Of a stretch of 64,000 bases of DNA, positions 10,401-18,846 are shown in pieces. Under the pieces are notes generated by a model that saw nothing but the letters and a program-made list of their open reading frames with translations, made no database searches and was not told the DNA's origin. The position numbers were made by a program, and so were the translations under genes. The stretch spans positions 124,001 to 188,000 of the forward strand of contig NZ_FNEX01000005.1 in assembly GCF_900100435.1 (NCBI RefSeq). The letters run 5' to 3'. The stretch's first letter is position 1. Each line of letters starts with the position of its first letter. This DNA comes from Pedobacter sp. ok626. Its GTDB lineage: Bacteria > Bacteroidota > Bacteroidia > Sphingobacteriales > Sphingobacteriaceae.

Positions 10401-11047
10401 AAATTCTGATAACCCGTAGAAACAATCTGGACTTCACTGATTATGTTGGCCTGAGGCTTCATGGTAATCTCCAAATGCGTGCGACCATTTATGGCTATAG
10501 TATCTGTTTTATAGCCTATATACGATATCACCAGCTGTTCCTTTTCGTATAAATTCTTAAAGTAAAATTCCCCGTCTTTACCGGTTATGTAGGAAACGCC
10601 AGCTGTGTTTAAAGCTTTGATATAAGCGCCTGCCAAGGGTATCCCGTTTTCATCTTTAACCTTTCCGGCCACATTGATATTATCGAAATAGTCGCTCAGT
10701 TGGCCCAGTAAAGAAGGCTCCTTCTTTTTAATGATGATAATCTTGCCATCAATGTTGTAGCTGAGTGCTAAGCCATTCAGCGCGATTTTCATGGTCTCAT
10801 CAAGGGTTGCATTTTTTACAGTAATGCTAACTAGTTTCATTTTATCGATGAGTTTACGATCAAAAAAGAAATCATACCCACTTTGGTTATGAATCTCCTT
10901 TAATACGGCTTCGAGTGCAATCTGTTTTTTGCTAAGCGTTATCCGCTGAGCAAAACCAGCTGCACTGACCTGCATGAATGTAGCGATAAGTATAACGGTG
11001 GTTAGGCGCATAATCAGCCATAATTTATGGATATAAATTTTGTACAT
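7484..11047 (-). CDS. SusC/RagA-type TonB-dependent transporter with STN domain (module 1)
   Basis: 1187 residues. In order: a signal anchor (RLTTVILIATFMQVSA), a cleavable segment, an STN signalling domain (about 35-115), a carboxypeptidase-regulatory-like domain (about 125-205), a plug (about 205-340, with GLVPGVNIS, VDGFPS and LKDAAAASIWG landmarks), then the beta-barrel ending in Phe (FRTGLNF). The STN domain implies transmembrane signalling to the FecR encoded just upstream, so the transporter probably also induces its own operon through the ECF sigma at 12405-12995. The plug entry motif is STGYQ. Substrate unknown; no glycosidase or protease is in this operon. Confidence 0.95.
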   Translation of the reverse strand: MYKIYIHKLWLIMRLTTVILIATFMQVSAAGFAQRITLSKKQIALEAVLKEIHNQSGYDFFFDRKLIDKMKLVSITVKNATLDETMKIALNGLALSYNIDGKIIIIKKKEPSLLGQLSDYFDNINVAGKVKDENGIPLAGAYIKALNTAGVSYITGKDGEFYFKNLYEKEQLVISYIGYKTDTIAINGRTHLEITMKPQANIISEVQIVSTGYQNLPKERATGSFGIVPPEEINKYPVVSVLERLQGLVPGVNISTKTVAGKSRNATVNIRGISTLVSSYTKVSTDPLLVIDGFPSQQSITNGAFDFLNPDDIEQVTFLKDAAAASIWGIQAANGVIVITTKKGTRNSKTVVNFSATLGTSKRPKANYGKLMSMPDYISLEKELIDKGILSDPVLSTSTFFPENNSQAQAIVFAAKRGAITVDQRDQQLAALGANDNSDQVSKLLLQSPTTRQYNLSVSGGGPNSSHFISGYFYDEDRAYKSNTNKGYSLKASNVSNLLNGRVTLSSDLTFGNTRDKINGAAVRAMGINLGGLRPYDMLQDANGNNIYYDLAATPQKARNLESKGYLPFSYSPVDELNYSNTYNNNNNLNLNLAANGKITPWLNLNVSGNLGRSFSDREIYWEPGSYEARMLVNNGTSINSAGSKVYGVPQGGRLDLNNSLGRTYSLRGQLNVDKNWNGKHQLNVVLGNEIREQFSRESGELRYGADKSINAFRSVNPGAAYLDMRGNSQTIGATSRLVVEKTTRSLSYYANGSYTFDNRYTVSASGRFDDYNLLGVDRRDRAKPLWSAGLKWNAKNEEFLKGITWLNQLSMRATYGFSGNAPQGYAPVAVINLLGNDFYTGYPYGLIATPAVDNLGWETTRMINYGLDFSLFNNRVSGSVEYYQKKSTDIIWNMPINGAYGYNNTLFNTAILDGKGVDIGLSVVSLKNQDFRLSTTLNVSYNTNVIKDVRFDVPTISFSPENLYSGYPSDYLFSYVWGGLDQTGQSVIKDPKIAGKTYSVMEFPFQDIREYSGRTTSPWYGSFSNSFQYKQWELNVQFMYALGGVFRKPSIVSIGFSNTTNVGRSGDLDQRWRQPGDEAFTNVPGLVFGANTSYNQSVLRYNESNYLIRSRSNVKLQQIMLTYSVPTKLLAKIGVRGLNFSAVARNLGMVWAANKEKMDPDYLYTTGNNYQLAPVPSFSFRTGLNF

Positions 11048-11106
11048 TTGTTTAGTTGGTTAAAGTTGATATTATCCGAAATTTTATAAACTATTGCCGA
11101 CTTTTG

Positions 11107-11132
11107 GTCAGGGGTGTTTCAGCACTTCTGAC
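11107..11132 (-). promoter_or_regulatory. Hairpin between fecR and susC (module 1 copy)
   Basis: Read on the minus strand, GTCAGAAGTG and CACCCCTGAC flank a 6-base loop, giving a 10-bp stem with two A-C mismatches. An outer ATTGCC/GGCAAT pair (11093-11098 and 11142-11147) could extend it. It matches in position and in the CAGAAGTG core the hairpins at 15136-15160 and 34018-34042. No T-run follows directly, so an attenuator, processing site or RNA-stability element is more likely than a plain terminator. Confidence 0.5.
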
Positions 11133-11161
11133 TATTTTTTTGGCAATCTTTTGTTTAGTAG

Positions 11162-12346
11162 TTATTTAGTCACCGTAATCCTCCCTTCTTCCAATTTAAA
11201 ATGAATACCACTTGTTGCCTCAATTCTATTTAATATAGTTCTGATGTCGCTCTTTCTTGAGATCCAGCCTCCAGGTTCAAGATCAATGGGAATGTCAGTA
11301 TCGTAGACGATCTCCACATCGTACCAGCGTGCGATTTTTCGCATGGCAGTTTTAAAATCCTCATCTTTAAAGATAAAATAACCATTTTTCCAATCAACGA
11401 CCGTTTCCGTGTCTGCCGGGGAGATAACAATGGATTTGCCATCATAAACAGCCTGCTGATCAGGTTTTAGGGTCTGTGTTTTTCCTGTTGCTGAGCTCAC
11501 TTTAACGGCTCCTTCCAATAAGGTTGTTTTTATACTTCCTTCATCGTGGTAAGCACTGATGTTAAAATGTGTACCCAACACTTCCACTGTTTGTTCACCA
11601 CTTTCCACTAAAAATGGATGTTGTGCATCTTTAAAGATCTCAAAGTATGCTTCTCCGACCAGATTAACCTTTCGGTTTTTATCTGAGAATTTTGAAGGAA
11701 AATGAATACTTGATTCAGCATTTAGCCAGACTTTTGATTTGTCCGGTAAGGTTAAAATATAAGTTTGCCCTTTAGCAGTCTGGAGTTTATTCATTTTATT
11801 CGGATCTGTTCCGCTTTCAATAGAAGCGCTTTGCTGCGAAGCGCCATAGATCAACTCCCCGGCAGAAGTTTTAGTAACTGTTACACCGTCTTCTTCCAGG
11901 AGTTCTCCGTTTATAGCTTCTGCGAGGGTTATAATTTTACCATTGGGAAGTGTCAATGTACCGCCGCTTGTTCCTGGGGTAATTTTACTTGCAAAAAGAT
12001 CCTGCTCATTTTTATACCTGATGTGCTGATTTATAAAGTAAGCCCCTGTTAGAATGATCACAATAGCGGCCGCTGCTGCGATATATTTCCAAAGTCTCAT
12101 TGGAGATTTGGTAACTTCAGTTTTTGAAACGATGGTATTAAATATATGTGCTTTTCTCTCTTCCGGGAAAGGAGTGGAGAGTTCTTCGTCTAATTTGTCC
12201 CAATCACGATCAATCAATTCATTAAAAACCGATTGTTTGTCTTCATTCGCAAGTAATTGTTTTAACTCCATCAACTCAGAGGGACTGAGCCTGCATTTCA
12301 GGTATTGTTTATACAGGAATTTGATGTTATTGGTATTCATAGTCAC
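11162..12346 (-). CDS. FecR-family anti-sigma factor (module 1)
   Basis: 394 residues: a cytoplasmic N-terminal sigma-binding region (1-85), one membrane helix (about 88-106, AAAAAIVIILTGAYFI), then the periplasmic FecR domain with LPDKSKVWLNA, GEAYFEIF, VEVLGTHFN and TTLLEGAVKV landmarks, and a C-terminal DUF4974-like region with DWKNGYFIFKDE and ARWYDVEIVY. It should hold the sigma factor encoded 58 bp upstream inactive until the STN domain of the downstream SusC signals. The start has two close ATGs (MTMN); the first is used. Confidence 0.94.
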   Translation of the reverse strand: MTMNTNNIKFLYKQYLKCRLSPSELMELKQLLANEDKQSVFNELIDRDWDKLDEELSTPFPEERKAHIFNTIVSKTEVTKSPMRLWKYIAAAAAIVIILTGAYFINQHIRYKNEQDLFASKITPGTSGGTLTLPNGKIITLAEAINGELLEEDGVTVTKTSAGELIYGASQQSASIESGTDPNKMNKLQTAKGQTYILTLPDKSKVWLNAESSIHFPSKFSDKNRKVNLVGEAYFEIFKDAQHPFLVESGEQTVEVLGTHFNISAYHDEGSIKTTLLEGAVKVSSATGKTQTLKPDQQAVYDGKSIVISPADTETVVDWKNGYFIFKDEDFKTAMRKIARWYDVEIVYDTDIPIDLEPGGWISRKSDIRTILNRIEATSGIHFKLEEGRITVTK

Positions 12347-12404
12347 CCTTTTTAATTATAGACACTAAATTGGATGGCTTACAGTGACAAGAAAATGAAA
12401 AAAA

Positions 12405-12995
12405 TTAAAATAATTTCATAACGATCAGTACAGCAGCTATATCTGAATTGTTTTTCAGATGGTTGCGAAGAAATTTTAATGCCCTGCTCATGTGAGTCTG
12501 AACAGTATTGATAGATATGTTCAGCTTAGTGGCCACTTCTTCATACTTAAGCCCTTCCTGGTGACATAAGCGATATACTTCTTTCTGTTGGGGAGGCAAA
12601 AGATCCAGTGCCTGATTGATTATATTCCTGGTATCGTTTAAGATAATAGCTTCTTCGGTTTCATTGTGCGCTTCTATATAATTCTCTGTTAGTGCTTTGT
12701 CTGCTTTTCCATCCAGCATTAGACGCCTGATTACATTTAAGCAACGGTTCCGGGTGGTTGTTTTTAAATAGGCATCCAGGTTATTGATCTCCAGTAAACC
12801 TGAATCCATACGCCAAATTTTAAAAAATACTTCCTGCACCATTTCTTCGGCCAGTTGTTCGGTATGCAATAAGTGAAATGCATGGGCATATACTTTTGGA
12901 CTAAACTTATCGTACAAAATTTTAAATGCGCGTTGGTCGCGTTCTGCAGTCTTACCCAGCAGCTCCCGTTCTTCATGAAGAGGTATAACGGCCAT
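12405..12995 (-). CDS. ECF sigma-70 factor (module 1)
   Basis: 196 residues with region 2 (RAFKILYDKFSPKVYAHAFHL, EEMVQEVFFKIW) and region 4 (LLPPQQKEVYRLCHQEGLKYEEVA, then the helix-turn-helix NISINTVQTHMSRALKFLR). It is the first gene of the leftward module 1 operon and should direct RNA polymerase to the promoter of this operon once released by FecR. It is divergent from the equivalent sigma gene of module 2 across a 210-bp gap. Confidence 0.95.
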   Translation of the reverse strand: MAVIPLHEERELLGKTAERDQRAFKILYDKFSPKVYAHAFHLLHTEQLAEEMVQEVFFKIWRMDSGLLEINNLDAYLKTTTRNRCLNVIRRLMLDGKADKALTENYIEAHNETEEAIILNDTRNIINQALDLLPPQQKEVYRLCHQEGLKYEEVATKLNISINTVQTHMSRALKFLRNHLKNNSDIAAVLIVMKLF

Positions 12996-13205
12996 CCTTT
13001 TCGTTGTTAAAACTAATTACTCCTATTACAAGTCAATAATACTCAATTATTTTTTAATAATATGTTCTCGATCATGTAAGCTAAAGAAATAACAATGGTT
13101 TAATCTCATAGTCGGAGACCTTTTTCGCTGTTTAATAGGAAAATGGCAAATTTTACTTATCATTGGTTCTAGTTTTTTATTAATATTATAAGCAAGAGCG
13201 ATAAA
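12996..13205. promoter_or_regulatory. Divergent intergenic region between the sigma genes of modules 1 and 2
   Basis: A 210-bp A/T-rich gap from which two ECF sigma genes are transcribed outward; it must hold both promoters. I see no clear inverted repeat and no convincing Bacteroidota TAnnTTTG box that I would place with confidence. Confidence 0.5.
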
Positions 13206-13796
13206 ATGAGGGATAAAAACCTATTGAACGAGACTGCTTTGCTGGCGAGAACGGCCAGGGGAGACGAACATGCGTTCAGAGAAGTTTTTGACCATTATCA
13301 ACAGTATGTATTCACTTTTGCTCAAAAAATTACGCACTCGAGTTCTGATGCAGAGGAAATAGTACAGGATATTTTTTTAAAAGTCTGGTTTAGCCGTGAT
13401 CAATTGCTGACAATTGAGAATTTTGGTGCTTATCTGAACAGGTTGGTGCGCAATCACGCTTTAAATCTGCTTCGCCATGAGGCGATAGTCAATAAGGTGA
13501 AAGCTGAAATGGGATTAAACAGTAGCGATAATGATCTTGGTACACAACAGACACTGGACTATAAGGAAACTAAGGAACTTTTGGATGAAGTACTGAGCCG
13601 ACTGCCTGAGCAGCAACGTCGGGTTTACACATTGTGCCATCTTGAGGGCTTGAAATATGATGAGGTGGCCGTTCAATTGAATATTTCTTCTGATACGGTG
13701 CATTACCACATGAAACTGGCACTGGCAACGATTCGTGCACATTTTAAGCGGTATGCGTTGGTCTACCCGGGGCTATTCTTGATTTTTTTAAATTAA
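13206..13796 (+). CDS. ECF sigma-70 factor (module 2)
   Basis: 196 residues. Region 2 contains HAFREVFDHYQQYVFTFAQ and AEEIVQDIFLKVW; region 4 contains RLPEQQRRVYTLCHLEGLKYDEV and the helix-turn-helix NISSDTVHYHMKLAL. It shares length, layout and the HLEGLKYDEVA / HQEGLKYEEVA segment with the module 1 sigma on the other side of the divergent gap, so the two probably arose by duplication (inference). It is followed 90 bp later by its FecR gene. Confidence 0.95.
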   Translation: MRDKNLLNETALLARTARGDEHAFREVFDHYQQYVFTFAQKITHSSSDAEEIVQDIFLKVWFSRDQLLTIENFGAYLNRLVRNHALNLLRHEAIVNKVKAEMGLNSSDNDLGTQQTLDYKETKELLDEVLSRLPEQQRRVYTLCHLEGLKYDEVAVQLNISSDTVHYHMKLALATIRAHFKRYALVYPGLFLIFLN

Positions 13797-13886
13797 TTTC
13801 AAAAACGACTACCCCTTAACGTTCCTGAAGTGTCACTTATAAAGTAAGGTTAAAAATAACCTTATAAGATTTAACCAAATAGACAC

Positions 13887-15056
13887 ATGACGAACGTCCA
13901 AAATCGCCTTGCCCAACTTTGTAGTAAATATTTATCTAAAGACATCACCGAAGAAGAGCGGCATGAATTTTTGACTTATGTGCAGAATCCAGCTTATGCT
14001 GAATTTATTGAGGAACTGATTTCCGACAATTACGAGCATCCTGAAGTACTCAACAGTTTAACTGCTGATGCGAAGGAAAGGATTTTCCAGGCTATAGTAG
14101 CCGAACATAAAACTAAAACGCCAAAGCAGGTTCGATTATGGCCACGTATAGCGGTTGCGGTTGCCCTGGCTACGATCATTTTTGGAGCTCTACTATTTTA
14201 TTACCCTGGTATTCATCAAAAACAACCCGATCAGCTTGTTTACAAAAATGATGTTGATCCCGGAATATCCGGAGCTACCTTAACACTTTCTAACGGGAAG
14301 AAAATAAGGTTAAGCGATGCGCAAAATGGCGAAGTGGCTAAGGAAGCAGGCGTGCTGATCACCAAATCTGAGAATGGGGAAGTTGTTTATGAAGTGGAGG
14401 GGAATTCAGGTGAACTAGGCAAACTGAATACATTATCTACGGCAAACGGGGAAACTTATAAGCTTCGTTTGCCTGACGGCTCCTATGTTTGGCTGAACTC
14501 AGCTTCAAGTTTAACCTACTCTTCAAGGCTTGTTGAACATGGGAAACGTACTGTAAAACTCCAGGGAGAAGGTTATTTTGAAATTGCTAAAGATAAATCC
14601 CATCCATTTGTAGTGACTACTGACAAACAGAATGTGGAAGTTTTGGGTACGCATTTCAATATCAACAGTTATCCTAATGAAGCCATCGTGGCTACTACAC
14701 TGATAGAAGGTTCGGTTAGTGTGATTTCGGGCAATATCAAACAGATGATTAAACCTGGTGAACAGGCAGTAAATAATGGCAATAGCATAAAAGTAATAGA
14801 TATGAGTCCAGAGAGCGTAATAGATTGGAAAAATGGTGATTTCAATCTGGACGAACTTGATTTCAGGGTAGCGATGCGAAAAATAGCCCGCTGGTATAAC
14901 GTAGATGTTGTTTACGAGGCTTCTGTACCGGAGAACATTAAATCTGGAGGCTGGATTTCCAGAAGTAGGAGCCTCTCTGCAGTCTTAAGGCATATTGAAT
15001 CGTCCGGACAGGTCCGATTTAAAGTTGAAGGGCGAAAAGTATACGTGGCCAAATAG
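13887..15056 (+). CDS. FecR-family anti-sigma factor (module 2)
   Basis: 389 residues: a cytoplasmic N-terminus, one membrane helix (about 86-108, RIAVAVALATIIFGALLFYYPG), and a periplasmic FecR domain with LPDGSYVWLNSAS, GEGYFEIAKD, VEVLGTHFNINSY and TTLIEGSVSV, then DWKNGDFNLDELDF and ARWYNVDVVYE. Pairs with the upstream sigma factor and the downstream STN-containing SusC. Confidence 0.94.
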   Translation: MTNVQNRLAQLCSKYLSKDITEEERHEFLTYVQNPAYAEFIEELISDNYEHPEVLNSLTADAKERIFQAIVAEHKTKTPKQVRLWPRIAVAVALATIIFGALLFYYPGIHQKQPDQLVYKNDVDPGISGATLTLSNGKKIRLSDAQNGEVAKEAGVLITKSENGEVVYEVEGNSGELGKLNTLSTANGETYKLRLPDGSYVWLNSASSLTYSSRLVEHGKRTVKLQGEGYFEIAKDKSHPFVVTTDKQNVEVLGTHFNINSYPNEAIVATTLIEGSVSVISGNIKQMIKPGEQAVNNGNSIKVIDMSPESVIDWKNGDFNLDELDFRVAMRKIARWYNVDVVYEASVPENIKSGGWISRSRSLSAVLRHIESSGQVRFKVEGRKVYVAK

Positions 15057-15135
15057 AATTAACAAGATTTTTTAAGCTTTAAAATGGAAAGGAAATGAGC
15101 AAACATCAGGAAGTAGAACATTAATAAAATAAGCA

Positions 15136-15160
15136 AACCAGAAGTGTAGCACTCCTGGTT
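15136..15160 (+). promoter_or_regulatory. Hairpin between fecR and susC (module 2 copy)
   Basis: AACCAGAAGTG (15136-15146) and CACTCCTGGTT (15150-15160) pair over 11 bp with one A-C mismatch around a 3-base TAG loop. A GCGTTTGG follows, not a T-run. The module 4 copy at 34018-34042 shares both stem arms and the trailing CGTTTG. Confidence 0.6.
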
Positions 15161-15256
15161 GCGTTTGGAACAATTATTAAAACTAAAAAGTGTTAACGCA
15201 GAGCCTACAGTTTTCGACCGCCGGAGGCAGACTGCTTTAGAACCAAGACTAACCAA

Positions 15257-18200
15257 ATGTATCAAATTTATACTAAACCTAGTGTAACGAGCACGTTATA
15301 CCCTAAAATATGGCTAATTATGCGATTAACCACCGTCATACTAATAGCGTCCCTAATGCAAGTCAGTGCTGCTACTTTGGGCCAGCGGATTACCATTAAA
15401 GAGAACCGCATCACATTAAAATCTGTCTTTAAAGAAATCAGAAAACAGAGTGGTTATGATTTTTATTATGAGGGCGGGATTATTTCTAAACAGGAACTGA
15501 AAGATGTAAAACTGAATAATGCGACAGTTGATGAGGCATTAAGGGCTGTGCTGAAGGATTTGCCTTTTACTTATGTGATTGTTGATCATAATGTAACCAT
15601 TAAGAAGAAGGAAGCTTCCTTTCTGGACAACCTTGTTGTTAAGTTTCGTGCAATTGATGTCAAGGGTAAGATCCTGGATGAGAACGGCCAGCCAATGGTT
15701 GGTGCTACTGTAGGAATAAAGGGGAAAGGCAAATCGGTAAAGACTGATCAGAATGGGGCCTTTTTTCTGACAAATGTAGACGAGCGGGATAAATTGGTGA
15801 TCAGCTATATCGGCTATGAGCAGATGGAAGTTAATGTGGCAGCGGATATGGGAAATATTAGGTTGACACGGGCCGTTGATGATCTAAATGAAGTGGTGGT
15901 GATCGGTTATGGCACTGCCAGGAAGAAAGACCTGACCGGTGCGATTACACAGATTAAGCCAGATAAAATTGCCGATGAAAATCCACGGACAGTCCAAGAT
16001 ATTCTAAGAGGTACGCCGGGTTTGACTATTGGACTGGATGCGTCTGCGAAGAATGGGGGATCTATCAATATACGTGGACAGCGTTCCGTTTATACTAAAG
16101 GTAACCACAATTCTCCATTGTTGATCCTGGATGGCATGATCTTCTATGGTGAATTATCCGAAATTAATCCTGATGACATTGAACAGATGGATATACTCAA
16201 AGACGCTTCGGCTGCGGCCATTTATGGTGCCCAGTCTGCCAACGGAGTAATTATTATTAGCACTAAAAGGGGAAAACACGGTAAGCCTAAGATTAATTTT
16301 ACGTCGAACTTGGGCCTTTCAACTATGGGCGCCAATCTGCCAGTATGGGGGCCGGATGGCTATATCAAATACCGACAGGACTGGTACATGGCAGATACTT
16401 ACGGTAAAAACACGGCTACCGGTAATTATGAAGCGTATGTCGGCGGCAGCGACGCTTCAGCAATAGGTAAGCCAGGATACTATGAAAAGCCGACGCAGGA
16501 TATGCTGGCCAGATATGGCATCACTGAGGCTACGTGGCGAGCATATTCTGGTAATAACGCAGTCGGCTCGGATGAGGAGATTTTTGCGAAAAGGATCGGC
16601 CTCGGGCACACTGTTTTGACCAATTACCTTGCGGGGAAAACTTTTGACTGGTACGATCACAGTTTCCGGGATGGTACTAACCAGGATTATAACCTCAGCG
16701 TCTCTGGTGCCAGCGATAAGATCAATTATTATATGTCTGCCGGTTACCTTTCAAACCAGGGTGTTATTGTAGGGGATAATTACAAGGCTATACGCATTAA
16801 CCTTAAAGTGGACGGTATAGTAACTGACTGGTTAAATATCGGTGCAAACATCAATTTCCAGGACCGGTCAGATGGAAATATTGCAACAGATTGGAAAAGT
16901 GCCATCACTTTCAACAGCCCTTTTGCAGCTTACAAAGATAACAACGGAAACCTGGAAATCTACCCGCAGGGCGCAACGCTGACAGGTCTTGTCAGAGGTT
17001 ATAACTATGATTATAACAGGCAGTTTCAGGAGCTGGAAAGTGGCTATAATGTGTTAAACTCTATTTTTACCACTAAAGTAAAGCTGCCTTTAAATATCAA
17101 TTATTCATTTAATTTTTCGCCCCGATATCAATGGTTCTATAAGCGATATTTCACATCATCTTTACATCCCGACTGGAGACCGGGTACAAAAAAGGCAGGT
17201 GTAAACCGGGAAAATAATAAACGTTTTGACTGGTCACTCAACAATACCATCAATTGGGAGCATACTTTTGCAACAAAACACCGTGTAAATGTAACCCTGG
17301 TACAGGAAGCAGAAGAACGACAGTACTGGTCGGACAATCTCCAGGCCTGGGACATCTCGCCTACCGACGCGTTGGGTTTTCATGAAACTAAAGGGGGGGA
17401 TAAGCTGTTGAGCGAATTTGATTCCGATGACACCCGACAGACGGCAGATGGTATGCTGGCCCGTTTGTTCTATTCTTACGACGATAGGTATATGCTCACC
17501 ACCTCCGTACGCCGCGATGGCTACTCCGCATTTGGCACCTCCAATCCACGCGCCACATTCCTCTCTGCTGCTGTAGGCTGGACCTTTACCAACGAAAACT
17601 TCTTTAAGTGGAAACCTTTGAGTAATGGTAAGCTGCGGTTATCTTATGGTCAGAACGGGAATCGTTCGCTCGATGATCCCTATGTTGCATTGGCTAACCT
17701 TGCTAATGGCACAGGTACACAGGGCTATATCAACGCAAATGGCGACTACATACAATTTCAGTACCTGAGAATAGATCGCATGGCCAACAAGAATTTGCAA
17801 TGGGAAAAAACGGCCTCTTTTAATGTAGGCTTAGATCTGGGCTTTGTGGATAATCGCATTTCAACAACATTGGATTATTTCCAGATGTCTACTACCGATA
17901 TGATCATGAACCAGTCATTACCAGGTTTCTCCGGATTTAGCAGCATCACCACCAATTTGGGTGAGGTGCAGAACAGAGGATTTGAAGTGTCGGTCAACTC
18001 GCAGAATATCAAGGCAAGAAACTTTAGCTGGAACACTACTCTCGGATTCTCTAAATACAGCAATAAGATTAAACATCTTTATTACCAGTTTGTAGATGTA
18101 CTGGATGCAAGTGGTAATGTGGTATCGAGTAAAGAGGTGGATGATATTGGAAATAAATGGTTCATTGGGCAGCCCATCAGCTCCATCTGGGACTATAGGG

Positions 18201-18838
18201 TAACAGGTATCTGGCAGGTTAATGAAATTGATGAAGCAGCTAGATACGGGCAGCGCCCGGGCGATCCTAAAGTGAGCAATAATTACACTGCAGATGATAA
18301 AGTTGATGCCAATGGGAAAATTACACCTGTTTACAACGATAACGACAAGCAGTTTCTGGGTCAAACACAGGCACCTATTATGTGGTCTTTACGGAATGAT
18401 TTTACCTATAAAAATTTCAATTTTTCCGTAAATATCTATTCCTACTGGGGGCACAAGAGCCTTAACGAGGCTTACCTGAACCAGGATAATGGTACTTCGA
18501 CGATTAGTCAGGGACTTGCCAATACCTACGAAAAACCGTATTGGACAATAGAGAACCCAGGCGATTTCTGGGCTCGCTTAGAATCAAAAGGACCTGCGGG
18601 ACTTAATGCTCCTCAAAGGGTATTTGACCGTTCATTTATCAGGCTTGATAATGTAAGCCTGGGCTATACTTTGCCGAGAAAATTAACTTCTTCTGCGCAT
18701 ATTGAAAAGTTAAAGATTTTTGGTTCTGTACGTAATTTGGCTGTATGGAATAAAGATAAGAACTGGCGTTATTGGGATATTGAAACCGGCCAAATGGCAC
18801 CAAGAATATTTTCACTTGGCTTAAATCTAAGCTTTTAA
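15257..18838 (+). CDS. SusC/RagA-type TonB-dependent transporter with STN domain (module 2)
   Basis: 1193 residues. Signal segment RLTTVILIASLMQVSA, STN domain (about 40-120), carboxypeptidase-regulatory-like domain (about 132-210, VDVKGKILDENGQPMVGATV type), plug opening with the classic VVIGYGTARKKDLTGA box, then SINIRGQRSV, LILDGMIFYG and ILKDASAAAIYGAQ, and a long barrel ending in LGLNLSF. It should import an oligosaccharide through the outer membrane using TonB energy. The GH43 enzyme at the end of the operon suggests an arabinose- or xylose-containing glycan (inference). It is separated from susD by 8 bp. Confidence 0.95.
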   Translation: MYQIYTKPSVTSTLYPKIWLIMRLTTVILIASLMQVSAATLGQRITIKENRITLKSVFKEIRKQSGYDFYYEGGIISKQELKDVKLNNATVDEALRAVLKDLPFTYVIVDHNVTIKKKEASFLDNLVVKFRAIDVKGKILDENGQPMVGATVGIKGKGKSVKTDQNGAFFLTNVDERDKLVISYIGYEQMEVNVAADMGNIRLTRAVDDLNEVVVIGYGTARKKDLTGAITQIKPDKIADENPRTVQDILRGTPGLTIGLDASAKNGGSINIRGQRSVYTKGNHNSPLLILDGMIFYGELSEINPDDIEQMDILKDASAAAIYGAQSANGVIIISTKRGKHGKPKINFTSNLGLSTMGANLPVWGPDGYIKYRQDWYMADTYGKNTATGNYEAYVGGSDASAIGKPGYYEKPTQDMLARYGITEATWRAYSGNNAVGSDEEIFAKRIGLGHTVLTNYLAGKTFDWYDHSFRDGTNQDYNLSVSGASDKINYYMSAGYLSNQGVIVGDNYKAIRINLKVDGIVTDWLNIGANINFQDRSDGNIATDWKSAITFNSPFAAYKDNNGNLEIYPQGATLTGLVRGYNYDYNRQFQELESGYNVLNSIFTTKVKLPLNINYSFNFSPRYQWFYKRYFTSSLHPDWRPGTKKAGVNRENNKRFDWSLNNTINWEHTFATKHRVNVTLVQEAEERQYWSDNLQAWDISPTDALGFHETKGGDKLLSEFDSDDTRQTADGMLARLFYSYDDRYMLTTSVRRDGYSAFGTSNPRATFLSAAVGWTFTNENFFKWKPLSNGKLRLSYGQNGNRSLDDPYVALANLANGTGTQGYINANGDYIQFQYLRIDRMANKNLQWEKTASFNVGLDLGFVDNRISTTLDYFQMSTTDMIMNQSLPGFSGFSSITTNLGEVQNRGFEVSVNSQNIKARNFSWNTTLGFSKYSNKIKHLYYQFVDVLDASGNVVSSKEVDDIGNKWFIGQPISSIWDYRVTGIWQVNEIDEAARYGQRPGDPKVSNNYTADDKVDANGKITPVYNDNDKQFLGQTQAPIMWSLRNDFTYKNFNFSVNIYSYWGHKSLNEAYLNQDNGTSTISQGLANTYEKPYWTIENPGDFWARLESKGPAGLNAPQRVFDRSFIRLDNVSLGYTLPRKLTSSAHIEKLKIFGSVRNLAVWNKDKNWRYWDIETGQMAPRIFSLGLNLSF

Positions 18839-18846
18839 ACGAATTA

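Noticed and set aside
12996..13205. Exact ECF promoter boxes for modules 1 and 2
   Set aside because: A/T-rich words can be found, but none is shared convincingly by both sides, so none is reported.
15136..15160. Calling the fecR-susC hairpins CRISPR repeats or an insertion sequence end
   Set aside because: Each is a single copy per gap with no spacer series, no cas genes and no transposase nearby.
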